Source: Winogradskyella forsetii (lineage in GTDB: Bacteria > Bacteroidota > Bacteroidia > Flavobacteriales > Flavobacteriaceae). From it: a stretch of 64,000 bases of DNA. The notes below the pieces were generated by a model, which was not told the origin of the DNA, searched no databases, and saw only the letters and a program-made list of their open reading frames with translations. The stretch is taken from the NCBI RefSeq assembly GCF_013394595.1, contig NZ_CP053348.1, positions 1,488,001 through 1,552,000 of the forward strand, given 5' to 3'. Every line of letters begins with the position of its first letter. The first letter of the stretch is position 1. This document shows positions 25,344 through 34,298 of this stretch, one piece after another. Both the position numbers and the translations under genes were made by a program.

Positions 25344-26297
25344 ATGTCTGATGTTGCTAAAATTGAAAATTTTGTTAAGAAATATGCTGCCTTAAAGCAA
25401 GAAGTTGCTAAGGTTATTATTGGTCAAGACCACGTTGTTAATCAGGTATTGATTTCTATTTTTTCGGGTGGTCACTCACTTTTAGTTGGTGTTCCTGGTT
25501 TGGCAAAAACCTTAATGGTCAATACTATTGCGCAAGCCTTAGGATTGGATTTTAAGCGTATCCAGTTTACGCCAGATTTGATGCCAAGTGATATTTTAGG
25601 TAGTGAAATATTAGATGAAAACCGTCATTTTAAATTTATAAAAGGACCAATCTTTGCCAATATTATTTTAGCAGATGAGATCAATAGAACACCTCCGAAA
25701 ACACAAGCGGCTTTGTTGGAAGCGATGCAGGAACGTTCGGTTACGGTTGCTGGTCATCAGTATAAATTAAACTTACCTTATTTTGTATTAGCTACGCAAA
25801 ACCCAATTGAGCAAGAAGGTACTTATCCGTTACCGGAAGCGCAATTGGACCGTTTTATGTTCGCTATTAATTTAGAATATCCTTCGTTTCAAGAAGAAGT
25901 GGATGTGGTAAAAGCAACCACAACAGATATAAAATCATCGGTTAATGCCTTATTTACGGCTCAGGAGATTATAGATTTTCAAAATGTAATCCGTCGTATT
26001 CCTGTGGCGGATAATGTCATAGAATATGCGGTTTCTTTAGTCGCTAAGACCAGACCAAATACAGATACAGCGGCAGATATTGTTAAGGAGTTTGTGGATT
26101 GGGGCGCAGGACCAAGAGCATCCCAGAATTTAATTCTTGCTGCTAAAACACATGCCGCAACTACTGGGAAATTCTCTCCAGATATTGAAAATATTCAAGC
26201 TGTTGCCACAGGAATCCTAAGGCATAGAATTATTAAAAACTATAAAGCAGAAGCGGAAGGTATTACGGACGAGAAGATTATTGAGAGCTTGTTTTAG
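25344..26297 (+). CDS. MoxR family AAA+ ATPase
   Basis: This 317-residue AAA_3 ATPase has Walker A GVPGLAKT (49-56), Walker B ILADEINR, the NRTPPKTQAALLEAM segment and sensor regions (ATQNPIEQEGTYPLPEAQLDRF) that define MoxR proteins. MoxR ATPases act as chaperones, often with DUF58 and von Willebrand factor A partners (Bat operon) in Bacteroidota. None of those partners is next to it here. Instead it ends the PPIase/SurA operon, 10 bases after the SurA-like gene. This suggests a role in maturing exported or envelope proteins, an inference from gene order. Confidence 0.93.
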   Translation: MSDVAKIENFVKKYAALKQEVAKVIIGQDHVVNQVLISIFSGGHSLLVGVPGLAKTLMVNTIAQALGLDFKRIQFTPDLMPSDILGSEILDENRHFKFIKGPIFANIILADEINRTPPKTQAALLEAMQERSVTVAGHQYKLNLPYFVLATQNPIEQEGTYPLPEAQLDRFMFAINLEYPSFQEEVDVVKATTTDIKSSVNALFTAQEIIDFQNVIRRIPVADNVIEYAVSLVAKTRPNTDTAADIVKEFVDWGAGPRASQNLILAAKTHAATTGKFSPDIENIQAVATGILRHRIIKNYKAEAEGITDEKIIESLF

Positions 26298-26397
26298 ATG
26301 TTAAAGTGAGTATAACTGAGTTTTCACACGCGCCTAATGATTATACCATCAAATTTTCACTACGATAATTATAAATATTAATCTCAGTCTCTATAGC

Positions 26398-27525
26398 TTA
26401 TTCTTTCAAGAATTTTAAAGAAGATATAACCTTGTCTTCATTTCCAATATTTATAAAATAAAGTCCAGTTGTAAAGGCGCTGACATCTATGTTTTTAATA
26501 TTAAGTTTTGATTTTGACATCAACTTGCCTTCCATACTATAAATAGAATAGTTGAGGTTTTGAAATAATAAATCATCAGCTATATTTAATTCTAGTTGAT
26601 CTTTGGCGGGATTTTTAACAATAGCTATTTCATTATAGTCAACATCATGAACAGAAAGCGGTTCTGTGGCTAAAATTATAATGTCATCTATAGCATTAAT
26701 AGAACGGTCTAAGGGGTCAGGAACACTTGTCAAAACTAAATTTGCTCCATTATTAATAATTTCAAATTTAAATAAATTAGCAGAGGTATCACCTAATACT
26801 GAAAAATAGGCAGTCTCAATAGTACTAGGAGGCTCACACGTATCAGTGGTTGGTGTCATACTCGTAATTCTCATTTCATCTCCATTACCGTAATACATAC
26901 CATATTCGCCAACATAGTCATTGCAAACACCTTCGCCAGCAAACGTCATAGTACCAAAGAAAGGATGTGGATTAGCCTGAAGCGTTAGGCTAGGAGAGCC
27001 TGAAGTTACATTATATGTGATACCACCTTCAATTACCGTTTCTAAATACCAAGTACTATGAAGTATGGAAGTTGGATTTGTTTTAGTATAAAAGATGCTA
27101 CTGTTATTTGAATTTGTTAAGGTTAAGATTTGCTCTTCTCCTTCACCTGTAATAACATAGCTAAACGTGCTAGAACCCGTAGAATTATTACTTAGTAATG
27201 AAAAGTATATGGCTTCAAATGTACCTCTTGGTTCACCATAGCAATCAACAAGTGTACTGCCTAAACTAGAAAATTCTATAGTATCACTTGTAGAGCTATA
27301 TTCTCCAAAAAAAGCGTTACAGGTCGAAGAACCATTATATTCCAAGTAGTTTTCATATATAATATCGTCGGTAAATTCTATAGTATTAACAAAAGCATAA
27401 ACATTGTTATAAATGGCATTATCAATACTAAATGAATCTAGATGCCATTCCCCAACTAATTCATTTTGGGAAAAGCCAGTATATGAGCAAAGAAAAACAG
27501 CAAGTATAGAGTAGAATTTATTCAT
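26398..27525 (-). CDS. Secreted protein with T9SS type A sorting domain and two lipocalin/META-like modules
   Basis: This 375-residue protein begins with a signal peptide ending GFSQ. Two similar modules follow, one starting LVGEWHLDSF (about residue 23) and one starting STWYLETV (about 155). Each contains a central Cys-containing CNAFFGEYSS or CNDYVGEYG strand and a late DTCEPP or DCYGEPR turn. This looks like an internal duplication of a lipocalin- or META-like barrel. The C-terminal 70 or so residues (from AKDQLELNI to SLKFLKE) form a Por-secretion (type A) sorting domain, so the protein should be exported by the type IX system and attached to the surface or released. Ligand and function are unknown. 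It is followed closely by the miaE operon end. Confidence 0.8.
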   Translation of the reverse strand: MNKFYSILAVFLCSYTGFSQNELVGEWHLDSFSIDNAIYNNVYAFVNTIEFTDDIIYENYLEYNGSSTCNAFFGEYSSTSDTIEFSSLGSTLVDCYGEPRGTFEAIYFSLLSNNSTGSSTFSYVITGEGEEQILTLTNSNNSSIFYTKTNPTSILHSTWYLETVIEGGITYNVTSGSPSLTLQANPHPFFGTMTFAGEGVCNDYVGEYGMYYGNGDEMRITSMTPTTDTCEPPSTIETAYFSVLGDTSANLFKFEIINNGANLVLTSVPDPLDRSINAIDDIIILATEPLSVHDVDYNEIAIVKNPAKDQLELNIADDLLFQNLNYSIYSMEGKLMSKSKLNIKNIDVSAFTTGLYFINIGNEDKVISSLKFLKE

Positions 27526-27558
27526 AACATTTAAAGTATTGACAATAAAGTTATGAAA

Positions 27559-28140
27559 TTATCCATGAATCGATTCCTTGTTTCCTAAATTTTTTATGAT
27601 TTCTGCTTCGTAATCCAATAGTGCTTCCCATTTTTCATCGACTGCTTTTCTGTCGCCATATTTACGGGCAAAATTTAAAAACATGGTATAGTGACCAGCT
27701 TCACTGATCATGAGTTTTCGATAGAATTTAGCGAGTTTTTTATCCTCTAACTGTTCGGATAGTAAGCGAAATCGCTCACAGCTACGTGCTTCAATTAATG
27801 CGGCATATAGTAATCTGTGGACTAATTGTGTGGTTCGGCTGCCGCCTTTGGGAAAAAATTTAAGCAATGCAATCACATAATCATCTTTTCGATCTCTACC
27901 AAGGGTCCAGCCGTTTTCTAAAATTCTATCGTGTACCATTTTAAAATGGCTCATTTCTTCTTCTACCAGATCAATCATTTCTTGCACCAATTCCGTATAT
28001 TCAGGAAAGCTTACAATCAATGAAATAGCTGTACTGGCTGCTTTCTGTTCGCAATAGGCATGGTCGGTCAGGATATCTTCAATATTCTTTTCAACAATAT
28101 TTACCCATCTTGGATCGGTCGGTAATTTTAGTCCTAGCAT
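27559..28140 (-). CDS. miaE: tRNA-(ms2io6A)-hydroxylase
   Basis: This 193-residue diiron enzyme of the MiaE family hydroxylates the isopentenyl group of the modified adenosine at position 37 of tRNAs reading UNN codons. It is all-helical with ferritin-like iron-ligand spacing: DHAYCEQKAAS, EEEMSHFKMVHDRI, EARSCERFRLL and SEAGHYTMF carry the expected Glu and His residues. Length fits the family. It is the last gene of the dnaX-lipoprotein-miaE operon, with two bases between it and the upstream gene. Confidence 0.94.
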   Translation of the reverse strand: MLGLKLPTDPRWVNIVEKNIEDILTDHAYCEQKAASTAISLIVSFPEYTELVQEMIDLVEEEMSHFKMVHDRILENGWTLGRDRKDDYVIALLKFFPKGGSRTTQLVHRLLYAALIEARSCERFRLLSEQLEDKKLAKFYRKLMISEAGHYTMFLNFARKYGDRKAVDEKWEALLDYEAEIIKNLGNKESIHG

Positions 28141-28142
28141 AA

Positions 28143-28727
28143 TTATTTAACTTCAACTTGAACAATATTCGATTTTCCTCGGTTATCGATGAACATTCTG
28201 TGAATGGCGTAGCGATCAGTTTCTGGAATAGCGTACATAATATCTATCAACACCATATTTGTATAGGTTGGATCATCATTGACTTGAATTGATTTTAAAA
28301 CCGCAAGCCTATCAAAGTGATGCAAATCTGAACCCGAAACTAAATTTTCATTATAATTAAAGGCTTTATTCACTTTTTTCTTATCGAAACTCTCGTTGTA
28401 AATTACCTTATGGTCTTTAGTCACACTTATATCAAATTTGAAGTTTCTATAATGCATCTGGTAATTAATGGTGTCTTTTATTTTTGAAAAACGGACAGCG
28501 TTAGACATATCAGCATAGGTCTTTATCTTCACGCGAAAACCATTACTCATCAAGGTATCTATTTCTTGTTCTAAATATGTTTCAGGAATATATACCTTAG
28601 TTTCAAAATGGACTGTTTTTTTGAATTCTTCAATGCTTTCTGATAAGGCTTGACGTTGTGTTTTTCTTCCTTCGCAACTGGTGAAAGCTATTGTCAGTAG
28701 TAATAGAAGTCCGAGTAAATGTCTCAT
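28143..28727 (-). CDS. Lipoprotein of unknown function in the dnaX-miaE operon
   Basis: This 194-residue protein has a lipoprotein signal with lipobox FTSC (Cys18). The mature protein is rich in short beta strands, with FETKVYIPETYLEQEI, MHYRNFKFDISV and VLIDIMYAIPETDRYAIHRM segments. I do not recognise the family. It lies three bases after dnaX and two bases before miaE, so it is certainly co-transcribed with them, though neither neighbour suggests a role for a lipoprotein. Confidence 0.75.
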   Translation of the reverse strand: MRHLLGLLLLLTIAFTSCEGRKTQRQALSESIEEFKKTVHFETKVYIPETYLEQEIDTLMSNGFRVKIKTYADMSNAVRFSKIKDTINYQMHYRNFKFDISVTKDHKVIYNESFDKKKVNKAFNYNENLVSGSDLHHFDRLAVLKSIQVNDDPTYTNMVLIDIMYAIPETDRYAIHRMFIDNRGKSNIVQVEVK

Positions 28728-28730
28728 AAT

Positions 28731-30476
28731 TTAAATATCTAATCCAAAAGTCTGTCGCAACACCTCAATGTTCGGGTTTTTCTCTTTTAGCTTTTCGTAT
28801 TTCTCTAAAGGTGTGAACGCATATTTTTTGGCGATTTCCTCATTCACCGTAATATCCAATTTTAAATCGTAATTCCGTAATTTTTTCTTAAGAAAAGACA
28901 TCAGCGGAAACTCGGCACGTTCCAATTCTATCTTATTGGTATTGTTGGAATAGGTTAAATAAATGGTCGTATCCTTCAATTTTGGCTGATCCATTTGTAA
29001 TATGGAAGCCATAATTTTTTCGCCTTTTTTATCCATTTTTGCAGTGTAGGTTTTCCAAGCGTCGTTTAAGGCTTCCTGTGTTACAGGTTCTTTTGGTAGA
29101 TCGTCTTCATCAATAACCACATCCATTTGGCGTAACTGATGTTCTTTCTTTTCCCGAATACTTTTTAGCGATAAACCAGAAGTCGATGATTTTGGTTTGT
29201 TTATGGATATCTTAGGAATGTCCAAAACAGGTTCAGCAACTTCGGAAACTAATTCTTTTGGTTTTTCCTGCGAAATAGTGGTTTTCTCTGGAACTTTAGC
29301 TTCTGTTTTAGGTTTTGTAACCCGAATAGGAGTAATACCTTTCGCTTTAAAATACGAAGGCGGAATTATGAAGTGCTTAAGATTTTTTTTTTCTCCATCA
29401 AAAGTGATAGAGGCAAGTTGCATAAGTGTTAATTCAACGAGCAAACGTTGATTTTTACTGGACTTATATTTCAGATCACAGTCATTGGCCAACCGAATCC
29501 CTTCCATTAGAAAACTATGCGATGTTTTCTGTGATTGTTCTTGATATTTCAGACTGGTATCTTCGCCCACTTCAAGCAGTGGAATAGTTGCTGGATTCTT
29601 GCAGACCATTAAATCCCTAAAATGCGATGCCAAACCTGCGATGTAGTGATGACCGTCAAATCCTTTAGAAAGAATGGTATTAAACTGCACCAGCAAATCT
29701 GGAATTTTATTCTCTAAAATTAAATCGGTACTTGTAAAGTAGGTTTCATAATCGAGAACATTTAAATTCTCAGTAACGGCCTGTCTCGTCAGGTTTTTAC
29801 CTGAAAAACTAACGACGCGATCAAAAATAGACAGTGCATCACGCATCGCACCATCTGCTTTTTGGGCAATGATATGGAGCGCATCATCCTCAGCGGTAAT
29901 GCCTTGTTCTTTTGCAATATATTTTAAATACTCCTTTGTGTCTGAAACCGTGATTCGTTTAAAATCGAAAATCTGACAACGCGATAATATCGTTGGAATA
30001 ATTTTATGTTTTTCAGTGGTCGCTAAAATGAATATACAATGTTTTGGCGGTTCCTCCAAAGTCTTCAAAAACGCATTAAAAGCGGCTTGAGATAACATAT
30101 GAACCTCATCAATAATATAAACCTTGTATTTTCCAACCTGTGGTGGAATACGAACCTGATCGGTTAAGTTTCTAATATCATCCACAGAGTTATTGGATGC
30201 TGCATCGAGTTCAAAAATATTAAAGGCAAAATCTTCGTCCTCACTTGTATTGCCATCACTATTAATCATTTTGGCAAGGATGCGCGCACAAGTGGTTTTA
30301 CCTACACCTCGAGGTCCTGTAAACAATAGAGCTTGCGCTAAATGATTATTTTCAATGGCATTCAGCAACGTATTGGTAATAGCCTGCTGACCCACAACAT
30401 CCTTAAAGGTCTGTGGTCTGTATTTACGGGCTGATACTACAAAGTGTTCCAAGGTTTGCTGAACTAGTTTTGGCAT
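28731..30476 (-). CDS. dnaX: DNA polymerase III subunit gamma/tau
   Basis: This 581-residue clamp-loader ATPase has Walker A GPRGVGKT (54-61), Walker B IIDEVHML, the SRC sensor region and a Lys/Glu-rich tau-like tail after about residue 370. It loads the sliding clamp and couples it to the polymerase. The four-cysteine zinc module that normally follows Walker A in DnaX is absent. The sequence passes directly from ARILAKMINS through a short acidic stretch to ELDAASNNSV without those cysteines. I see a -7-like TAAATTTG upstream on the minus strand (30521-30514) but no -33. It heads the operon with the lipoprotein and miaE. Confidence 0.96.
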   Translation of the reverse strand: MPKLVQQTLEHFVVSARKYRPQTFKDVVGQQAITNTLLNAIENNHLAQALLFTGPRGVGKTTCARILAKMINSDGNTSEDEDFAFNIFELDAASNNSVDDIRNLTDQVRIPPQVGKYKVYIIDEVHMLSQAAFNAFLKTLEEPPKHCIFILATTEKHKIIPTILSRCQIFDFKRITVSDTKEYLKYIAKEQGITAEDDALHIIAQKADGAMRDALSIFDRVVSFSGKNLTRQAVTENLNVLDYETYFTSTDLILENKIPDLLVQFNTILSKGFDGHHYIAGLASHFRDLMVCKNPATIPLLEVGEDTSLKYQEQSQKTSHSFLMEGIRLANDCDLKYKSSKNQRLLVELTLMQLASITFDGEKKNLKHFIIPPSYFKAKGITPIRVTKPKTEAKVPEKTTISQEKPKELVSEVAEPVLDIPKISINKPKSSTSGLSLKSIREKKEHQLRQMDVVIDEDDLPKEPVTQEALNDAWKTYTAKMDKKGEKIMASILQMDQPKLKDTTIYLTYSNNTNKIELERAEFPLMSFLKKKLRNYDLKLDITVNEEIAKKYAFTPLEKYEKLKEKNPNIEVLRQTFGLDI

Positions 30477-30520
30477 CTTTCGATGCTATTGAATGAATTT
30501 TAGGACTGAATTACAAATTT

Positions 30521-30557
30521 AAAAAAAGAAGCTCAATTTAGAGTTTTAATTGAGCTT
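30521..30557 (-). terminator. Terminator of the 30584-31501 gene
   Basis: AAGCTCAATT (30529-30538) pairs perfectly with AATTGAGCTT (30548-30557), a 10-bp stem. On the minus strand it is followed by a run of T residues (30527-30521). It separates the secreted-protein gene from dnaX. Confidence 0.85.
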
Positions 30558-30583
30558 AGTTTGTTTGAGTTATTAACAGAATA

Positions 30584-31501
30584 TTATTTTATATATTTCA
30601 AAAGCATTTTGATTCCTTTAATTTTGATTTTACCTGTTTCTCTAGGTCTTCCACCTAAACTTCCCATGTCTGATGTACCAGCAATTGCCACATATTTTAA
30701 ATCGGATGCTTTATATACTAAATTTAAACCGACGTACATACTTGCTTTTGTGCTTATTTGAGTATTAGTGCCCATTTGATCGGTTTCTCCAAATTTCCTC
30801 CTAGTTTTGGTCATTGGACGTTGAGCTCTTACAAACTCTCTAATAAAAAGCACATTTTGGTCTTTGTTAATAATAGCTTCATCAATTTCTTTTTTTGTTA
30901 CTAATTTGTAATCGTAGGTATAGGTTTCGTCAATTTTTTTTAGAAATTTTTTAGAGATTAGGTCTTTGTCTATGTATAAGGTTTTATGTTCAATTGAGTC
31001 TGATAAAAATTTAATACCCTTTTCCTCATTAGATTTTATCATCTTTTTATAATCAGCTCCCATTTCTAAATCTATCTGAATATTTTTTAAGGCTAGTATC
31101 AAATCTGCCAAACCAAGATCTGTATAATAAAAATTTGTAGAAATTTTATTTTCTAATATGCCAATCACAAGACTATGCTCTGGAGCGTTTGCATTAAGGG
31201 TTCTAGCTGTATAATAAAGATGAGCGAACTTTTTTGCTTCATCTTTGTCTTTAGCTAACTTTCTCCATTCATCTTTTAAGATGTATCTTATATCAGTTGA
31301 GAAAGTCCAAACTGCTTCAAGTGCTTTTCTTATATTTTTATTATAATCACCAAGTTCGCCTTCGTCTTCAAGCACGACTAATAATGGTCTTTCTTTTAGT
31401 TGTTCAACTTGTGCAGCTGGTTTTTTGCCAAGTAATCCCATTTGAGCATTAGTTTTATAAGAAATCAATGCTATAGCAACGATTAACAGTGTATTTTTCA
31501 T
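30584..31501 (-). CDS. Exported protein of unknown function
   Basis: This 305-residue protein has a short signal peptide ending TNAQ (residue 19). The mature region begins MGLLGKKPAAQVEQL, includes a VVLEDEGELGDYNKNIRKALEAVW segment and a YTYDYKLVTKKEIDEAI segment, and ends with a basic GGRPRETGKIKIKGIK stretch. I do not recognise the family. A repeated strand-helix layout suggests a mixed alpha/beta periplasmic domain. It is monocistronic, with a strong terminator downstream, and is divergent from rnpB. Confidence 0.7.
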   Translation of the reverse strand: MKNTLLIVAIALISYKTNAQMGLLGKKPAAQVEQLKERPLLVVLEDEGELGDYNKNIRKALEAVWTFSTDIRYILKDEWRKLAKDKDEAKKFAHLYYTARTLNANAPEHSLVIGILENKISTNFYYTDLGLADLILALKNIQIDLEMGADYKKMIKSNEEKGIKFLSDSIEHKTLYIDKDLISKKFLKKIDETYTYDYKLVTKKEIDEAIINKDQNVLFIREFVRAQRPMTKTRRKFGETDQMGTNTQISTKASMYVGLNLVYKASDLKYVAIAGTSDMGSLGGRPRETGKIKIKGIKMLLKYIK

Positions 31502-31556
31502 TTTCGATTAAAATTTTATTTAAGCTAAAATAGAAATAATTTATTAATGTTTATTG

Positions 31557-31564
31557 TAATTTTG
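31557..31564 (+). promoter_or_regulatory. -7 element TAATTTTG of rnpB
   Basis: TAATTTTG matches TAnnTTTG and ends five bases before the paired 5' end of RNase P RNA at 31569, the expected distance to a transcription start. A clear -33 TTTG is not seen at 19-21 bases upstream. Confidence 0.7.
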
Positions 31565-31568
31565 CCAC

Positions 31569-32000
31569 TAAGCAGATCGCCTTATCGATCTTAATGCTGA
31601 ACTCGTTTCAGTATCTTATGTATTTAGATAATAGTTTTATTGTAAAAAGGTACTGAAACAAGTTCAGCACAAGGTAGGAAAGTCCGAACACCAAAGTGCA
31701 ATCATAGTGGCTAACAGCCATCCGCCGAAAGGTGAGGAAAAGTGCAACAGAAAGTATGTACAGGTTATGCTGTAGTGAAACCAGGTAAACTCTATGTGGT
31801 GCAATGTCATGTAAACTAGTGCTCCGATAACTATCGGGAGAGCGTGCACGCGCGATACTAGAGGGTAGGCAGCTAAAGTTTACTGGTAACAGTAAACGTA
31901 GATAAATGATAAGGTATTTCTGTTCTTGTGAAGAATCCCGATAGCTATCGGGACTGAAACAAGTTCAGAATGAACAGAATTCGGCTTATAGATTTGCTTA
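31569..32000 (+). ncRNA. rnpB: RNase P RNA (class A)
   Basis: The catalytic RNA that trims tRNA 5' leaders. Conserved cores are present: GGTAGGAAAGTCCG at 31673-31686, a GTGAAACCAGGTAAACTC-like region near 31775-31793, AGGGTAGGC near 31861-31869, and ACAGAATTCGGCTTATA at 31974-31990. P1 is formed by TAAGCAGATC (31569-31578) with GATTTGCTTA (31991-32000). The two variable regions carry unusual insertions: a long helix from 31595 to 31669 built from CTGAA/TTCAG arms, and in the late region a perfect palindrome (31936-31953) followed by a second copy of the same CTGAAACAAGTTCAG word (31954-31968). A minus-strand reading frame within it is spurious. Confidence 0.96.
31936..31968 (+). repeat. Palindromic elements inside rnpB
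   Basis: TCCCGATAGCTATCGGGA (31936-31953) is an 18-base perfect palindrome. The next bases, CTGAAACAAGTTCAG (31954-31968), repeat exactly the word at 31653-31667 and are the partial complement of 31597-31611. A related imperfect palindrome is at 31822-31840. They fall in peripheral helices, outside the conserved core. Confidence 0.8.
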
Positions 32001-32003
32001 ATT

Positions 32004-32039
32004 AAACAAGCTTCATATATTTATATGGAGCTTTGTTTT
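32004..32039 (+). terminator. rnpB terminator
   Basis: AAACAAGCTTCATAT (32004-32018) pairs with ATATGGAGCTTTGTTT (32023-32038) with one bulge, followed by a short T/A stretch, just after the 3' end of RNase P RNA. Confidence 0.7.
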
Positions 32040-32074
32040 ATATGTTTTGTCTTAGCTTGGAACTCTGTATAATT

Positions 32075-32608
32075 TTATTCAAAAAAACTAAACGCATTTC
32101 CGCCATAACTTTTAGAATGGGAATAGTTTTTCAAATGACTTAAATCGGTGTGTTTGGAGTGTTCCACGATCAATAAGCCTTCATCTTCTAATAATTCATT
32201 TTCAAAAACCAGTTCTGGAATTTTAGAAAAGGTTTCAATATCAAAATCGTAAGGAGGATCGGCAAAGATGATCGTATGTTTTTCCTTTGATTTTTCCAGA
32301 AACCTAAACACATCACTTTTAATAGTATTGATTGGCATTTCAAAAGCTTCCGCAGTTTCACTGATGAATTTTATACAGCCGTAATTAGCATCTACAGCAG
32401 TGATCTGTTCCGTACCTCTCGACGCAAACTCATAGCTGATGTTGCCTGTACCGGAGAACAAATCCAAAACCGAAATATCATCAAAATAATACTGATTGTT
32501 CAAGATATTGAACAAGGCTTCTTTGGCCATATCAGTTGTTGGCCTTACGGGTAATTTTTTAGGAGCTGTAATTCGCCTGCCTTTAAACAATCCAGAGATG
32601 ATACGCAT
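32075..32608 (-). CDS. rsmD: 16S rRNA (guanine966-N2)-methyltransferase
   Basis: This 177-residue SAM-dependent methyltransferase has the RsmD start MRIISGLFKGRRI, a SAM-binding VLDLFSGTGNISYE motif I and the catalytic DPPY motif in IIFADPPYDF. It methylates G966 of 16S rRNA during 30S assembly. Length is typical. It overlaps the stop of the upstream DUF3822 gene by one base, and the three minus-strand genes 34141 to 32075 form an operon. Confidence 0.95.
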   Translation of the reverse strand: MRIISGLFKGRRITAPKKLPVRPTTDMAKEALFNILNNQYYFDDISVLDLFSGTGNISYEFASRGTEQITAVDANYGCIKFISETAEAFEMPINTIKSDVFRFLEKSKEKHTIIFADPPYDFDIETFSKIPELVFENELLEDEGLLIVEHSKHTDLSHLKNYSHSKSYGGNAFSFFE

Positions 32609-33414
32609 TAAAAAGAATTTAAAATTAAATAGTGTTGGTGTAAGTGGCGTTTGTCTGTTTCGGCAGTAATATCAAAATTATATTTTTTTTCAATAAAACT
32701 TACATGTCTTACGTATGTGTAAAGAATAGTAAAGAGTTTGTCATCTTTGTTAATATGGCCGCTCAATTCAACAGCGGTATTTTCAACATCTAAATTCAAT
32801 TGTTCAAAAACGAATAGAACATAGTAGATAAAATCTTCTTTGCTATAGTATTCAAATACATTAAAGAGTTGCAGTTTGCCATTGTCTATGACCAATAATT
32901 CAATGGTACTTTTATTGACATGAATGTGAACAATTGACTCTTCTTTGGTCTCCGTATTTTGTAAAACCGAATCAATGAGGATGCTAGACGAATGTTTATA
33001 GACAAACTCACCAAAGGTGTCAAAAATATAATTATTGATATTTACATAAGGCACATATACATTAACGCTTTTATTTATAGAAATTTCATCTTCTGTAATA
33101 AAATCGTTGCCAAGAATTTTTGAGTTGAACTTCAAATAATCGACTTTATGTGTTGCATCATATAATTGTTCTGGCACTAAGGTTGCCAATTCATTTTGGT
33201 GAATCACCAAGACAGCATTGAAATCTTCAGAAAAAACGGTATTACTGCTTAGTTCTGCTTTTAAACGATTGAGAACTTCAACAGGATTAAGTCTTTGTTC
33301 AAAAGTAATGGATTTGAGAAATTCAATGGTATTATCAGTTTTATTTAGAATACAAAAAGAAAGCCCATTCAAATTAATTTGAATGGACAGTTCTTTAATA
33401 ATGTTTATTTTCAA
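32608..33414 (-). CDS. DUF3822 family protein
   Basis: This 268-residue cytoplasmic protein matches the DUF3822 pattern: an N-terminal LSIQINLNGLSFCILN strand pair, the VLVIHQNELATLVPEQLYD segment and a later VHIHVNKSTIELLVI segment. The fold looks like an actin/ASKHA-type or pilus-assembly (PilM-like) duplicated domain, but no catalytic residues are known. In Bacteroidota it is regularly found directly upstream of rsmD, as here, where the two share one base. Function is unknown. Confidence 0.85.
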   Translation of the reverse strand: MKINIIKELSIQINLNGLSFCILNKTDNTIEFLKSITFEQRLNPVEVLNRLKAELSSNTVFSEDFNAVLVIHQNELATLVPEQLYDATHKVDYLKFNSKILGNDFITEDEISINKSVNVYVPYVNINNYIFDTFGEFVYKHSSSILIDSVLQNTETKEESIVHIHVNKSTIELLVIDNGKLQLFNVFEYYSKEDFIYYVLFVFEQLNLDVENTAVELSGHINKDDKLFTILYTYVRHVSFIEKKYNFDITAETDKRHLHQHYLILNSF

Positions 33415-33415
33415 A

Positions 33416-34141
33416 CTATTCTTTATTTGTGTAGCTTTTTGGCCAGTTTCCTTTTGTATATACTTCGTTCATAGAACCCACGGTTAAAGCTGGTCCATTA
33501 ACACCGTCCACAGAAACCACTTGTTTTTCTTTTTCGATTAAGTATGGCTCTTGGTCATGTAAAACAATTGCTTTGTCAACACTTGCCTCAAAAACAGAAA
33601 ATTCATCTAATTTTCCAGCTTTTAGCGTAAACTTTGCACCCTCTTTACCAACACCTACATTCATCATGTTTTTATAACGATCACTACCTTTAAATATTGA
33701 ATCCTTAACTGAATAAAAACTTAAAGTGTCAGTTAATGTCATTGTCTTCATGGTTTCAACACCGCCAAAAGCTTTTGTTCTTTCTTCGTCCAACACCAAC
33801 GTATCACGTCTTTGGGTAATTGGCACTTTTCCGTTTTCAACAAAATTTATCAATTTATCAAAACTATCTGTGTAAGAGCCATTTACTTCCTTATAGGCCA
33901 ACTGAGAATCCCTGATATCTATAAGACGATCAATAACCACAGCAAAACGTTTTTCTTTCAATTCGTTAAATTGTATTTCCTTGTAAACAGACATGTAGGT
34001 AATGTAACCTAAGAAAATGATCAATGCCCAAAGTACGATATGAATAATAGGCTTTAATTTCTTTGGAACAAACTTATCTATTAGCCAAACAATTCCAAAG
34101 GTCAATATTATAATTACTACAATCGCTATAATTACATTCAT
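33416..34141 (-). CDS. Membrane protein of unknown function
   Basis: This 241-residue protein has two N-terminal hydrophobic segments (about residues 1-22 and 32-52) and a large soluble C-terminal part, predicted to be periplasmic. The soluble part has an FAVVIDRLIDIRDSQLAYKEVNGSYTDSFDKL segment reminiscent of the helix of pseudopilin-like proteins, followed by beta strands. I do not recognise a named family. It starts the operon with DUF3822 and rsmD, with one base between it and DUF3822. Confidence 0.75.
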   Translation of the reverse strand: MNVIIAIVVIIILTFGIVWLIDKFVPKKLKPIIHIVLWALIIFLGYITYMSVYKEIQFNELKEKRFAVVIDRLIDIRDSQLAYKEVNGSYTDSFDKLINFVENGKVPITQRRDTLVLDEERTKAFGGVETMKTMTLTDTLSFYSVKDSIFKGSDRYKNMMNVGVGKEGAKFTLKAGKLDEFSVFEASVDKAIVLHDQEPYLIEKEKQVVSVDGVNGPALTVGSMNEVYTKGNWPKSYTNKE

Positions 34142-34298
34142 GTTGTTTATTTATTAATTAAGGTCTATCGCAAATCTACAATTTTTTTTTGTTCGTTAAA
34201 ACTATCTAAAATAAAATTAATTAAAAAACTATAACTTAATAAGAAAATCATCTAATAAAAATCAGAATAATGCTATCTTGCTTTCTAATTATTTTTAT

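Noticed and set aside
31664..31849. A 61-codon reading frame on the minus strand
   Set aside because: It lies wholly within RNase P RNA and crosses its conserved core; it has no homology and is a chance frame.
32608..34141. Type IV pilus assembly genes (PilM-like DUF3822 and pseudopilin-like protein)
   Set aside because: Resemblance is only at fold level; no pilin motif, prepilin peptidase site or other pilus genes are present.
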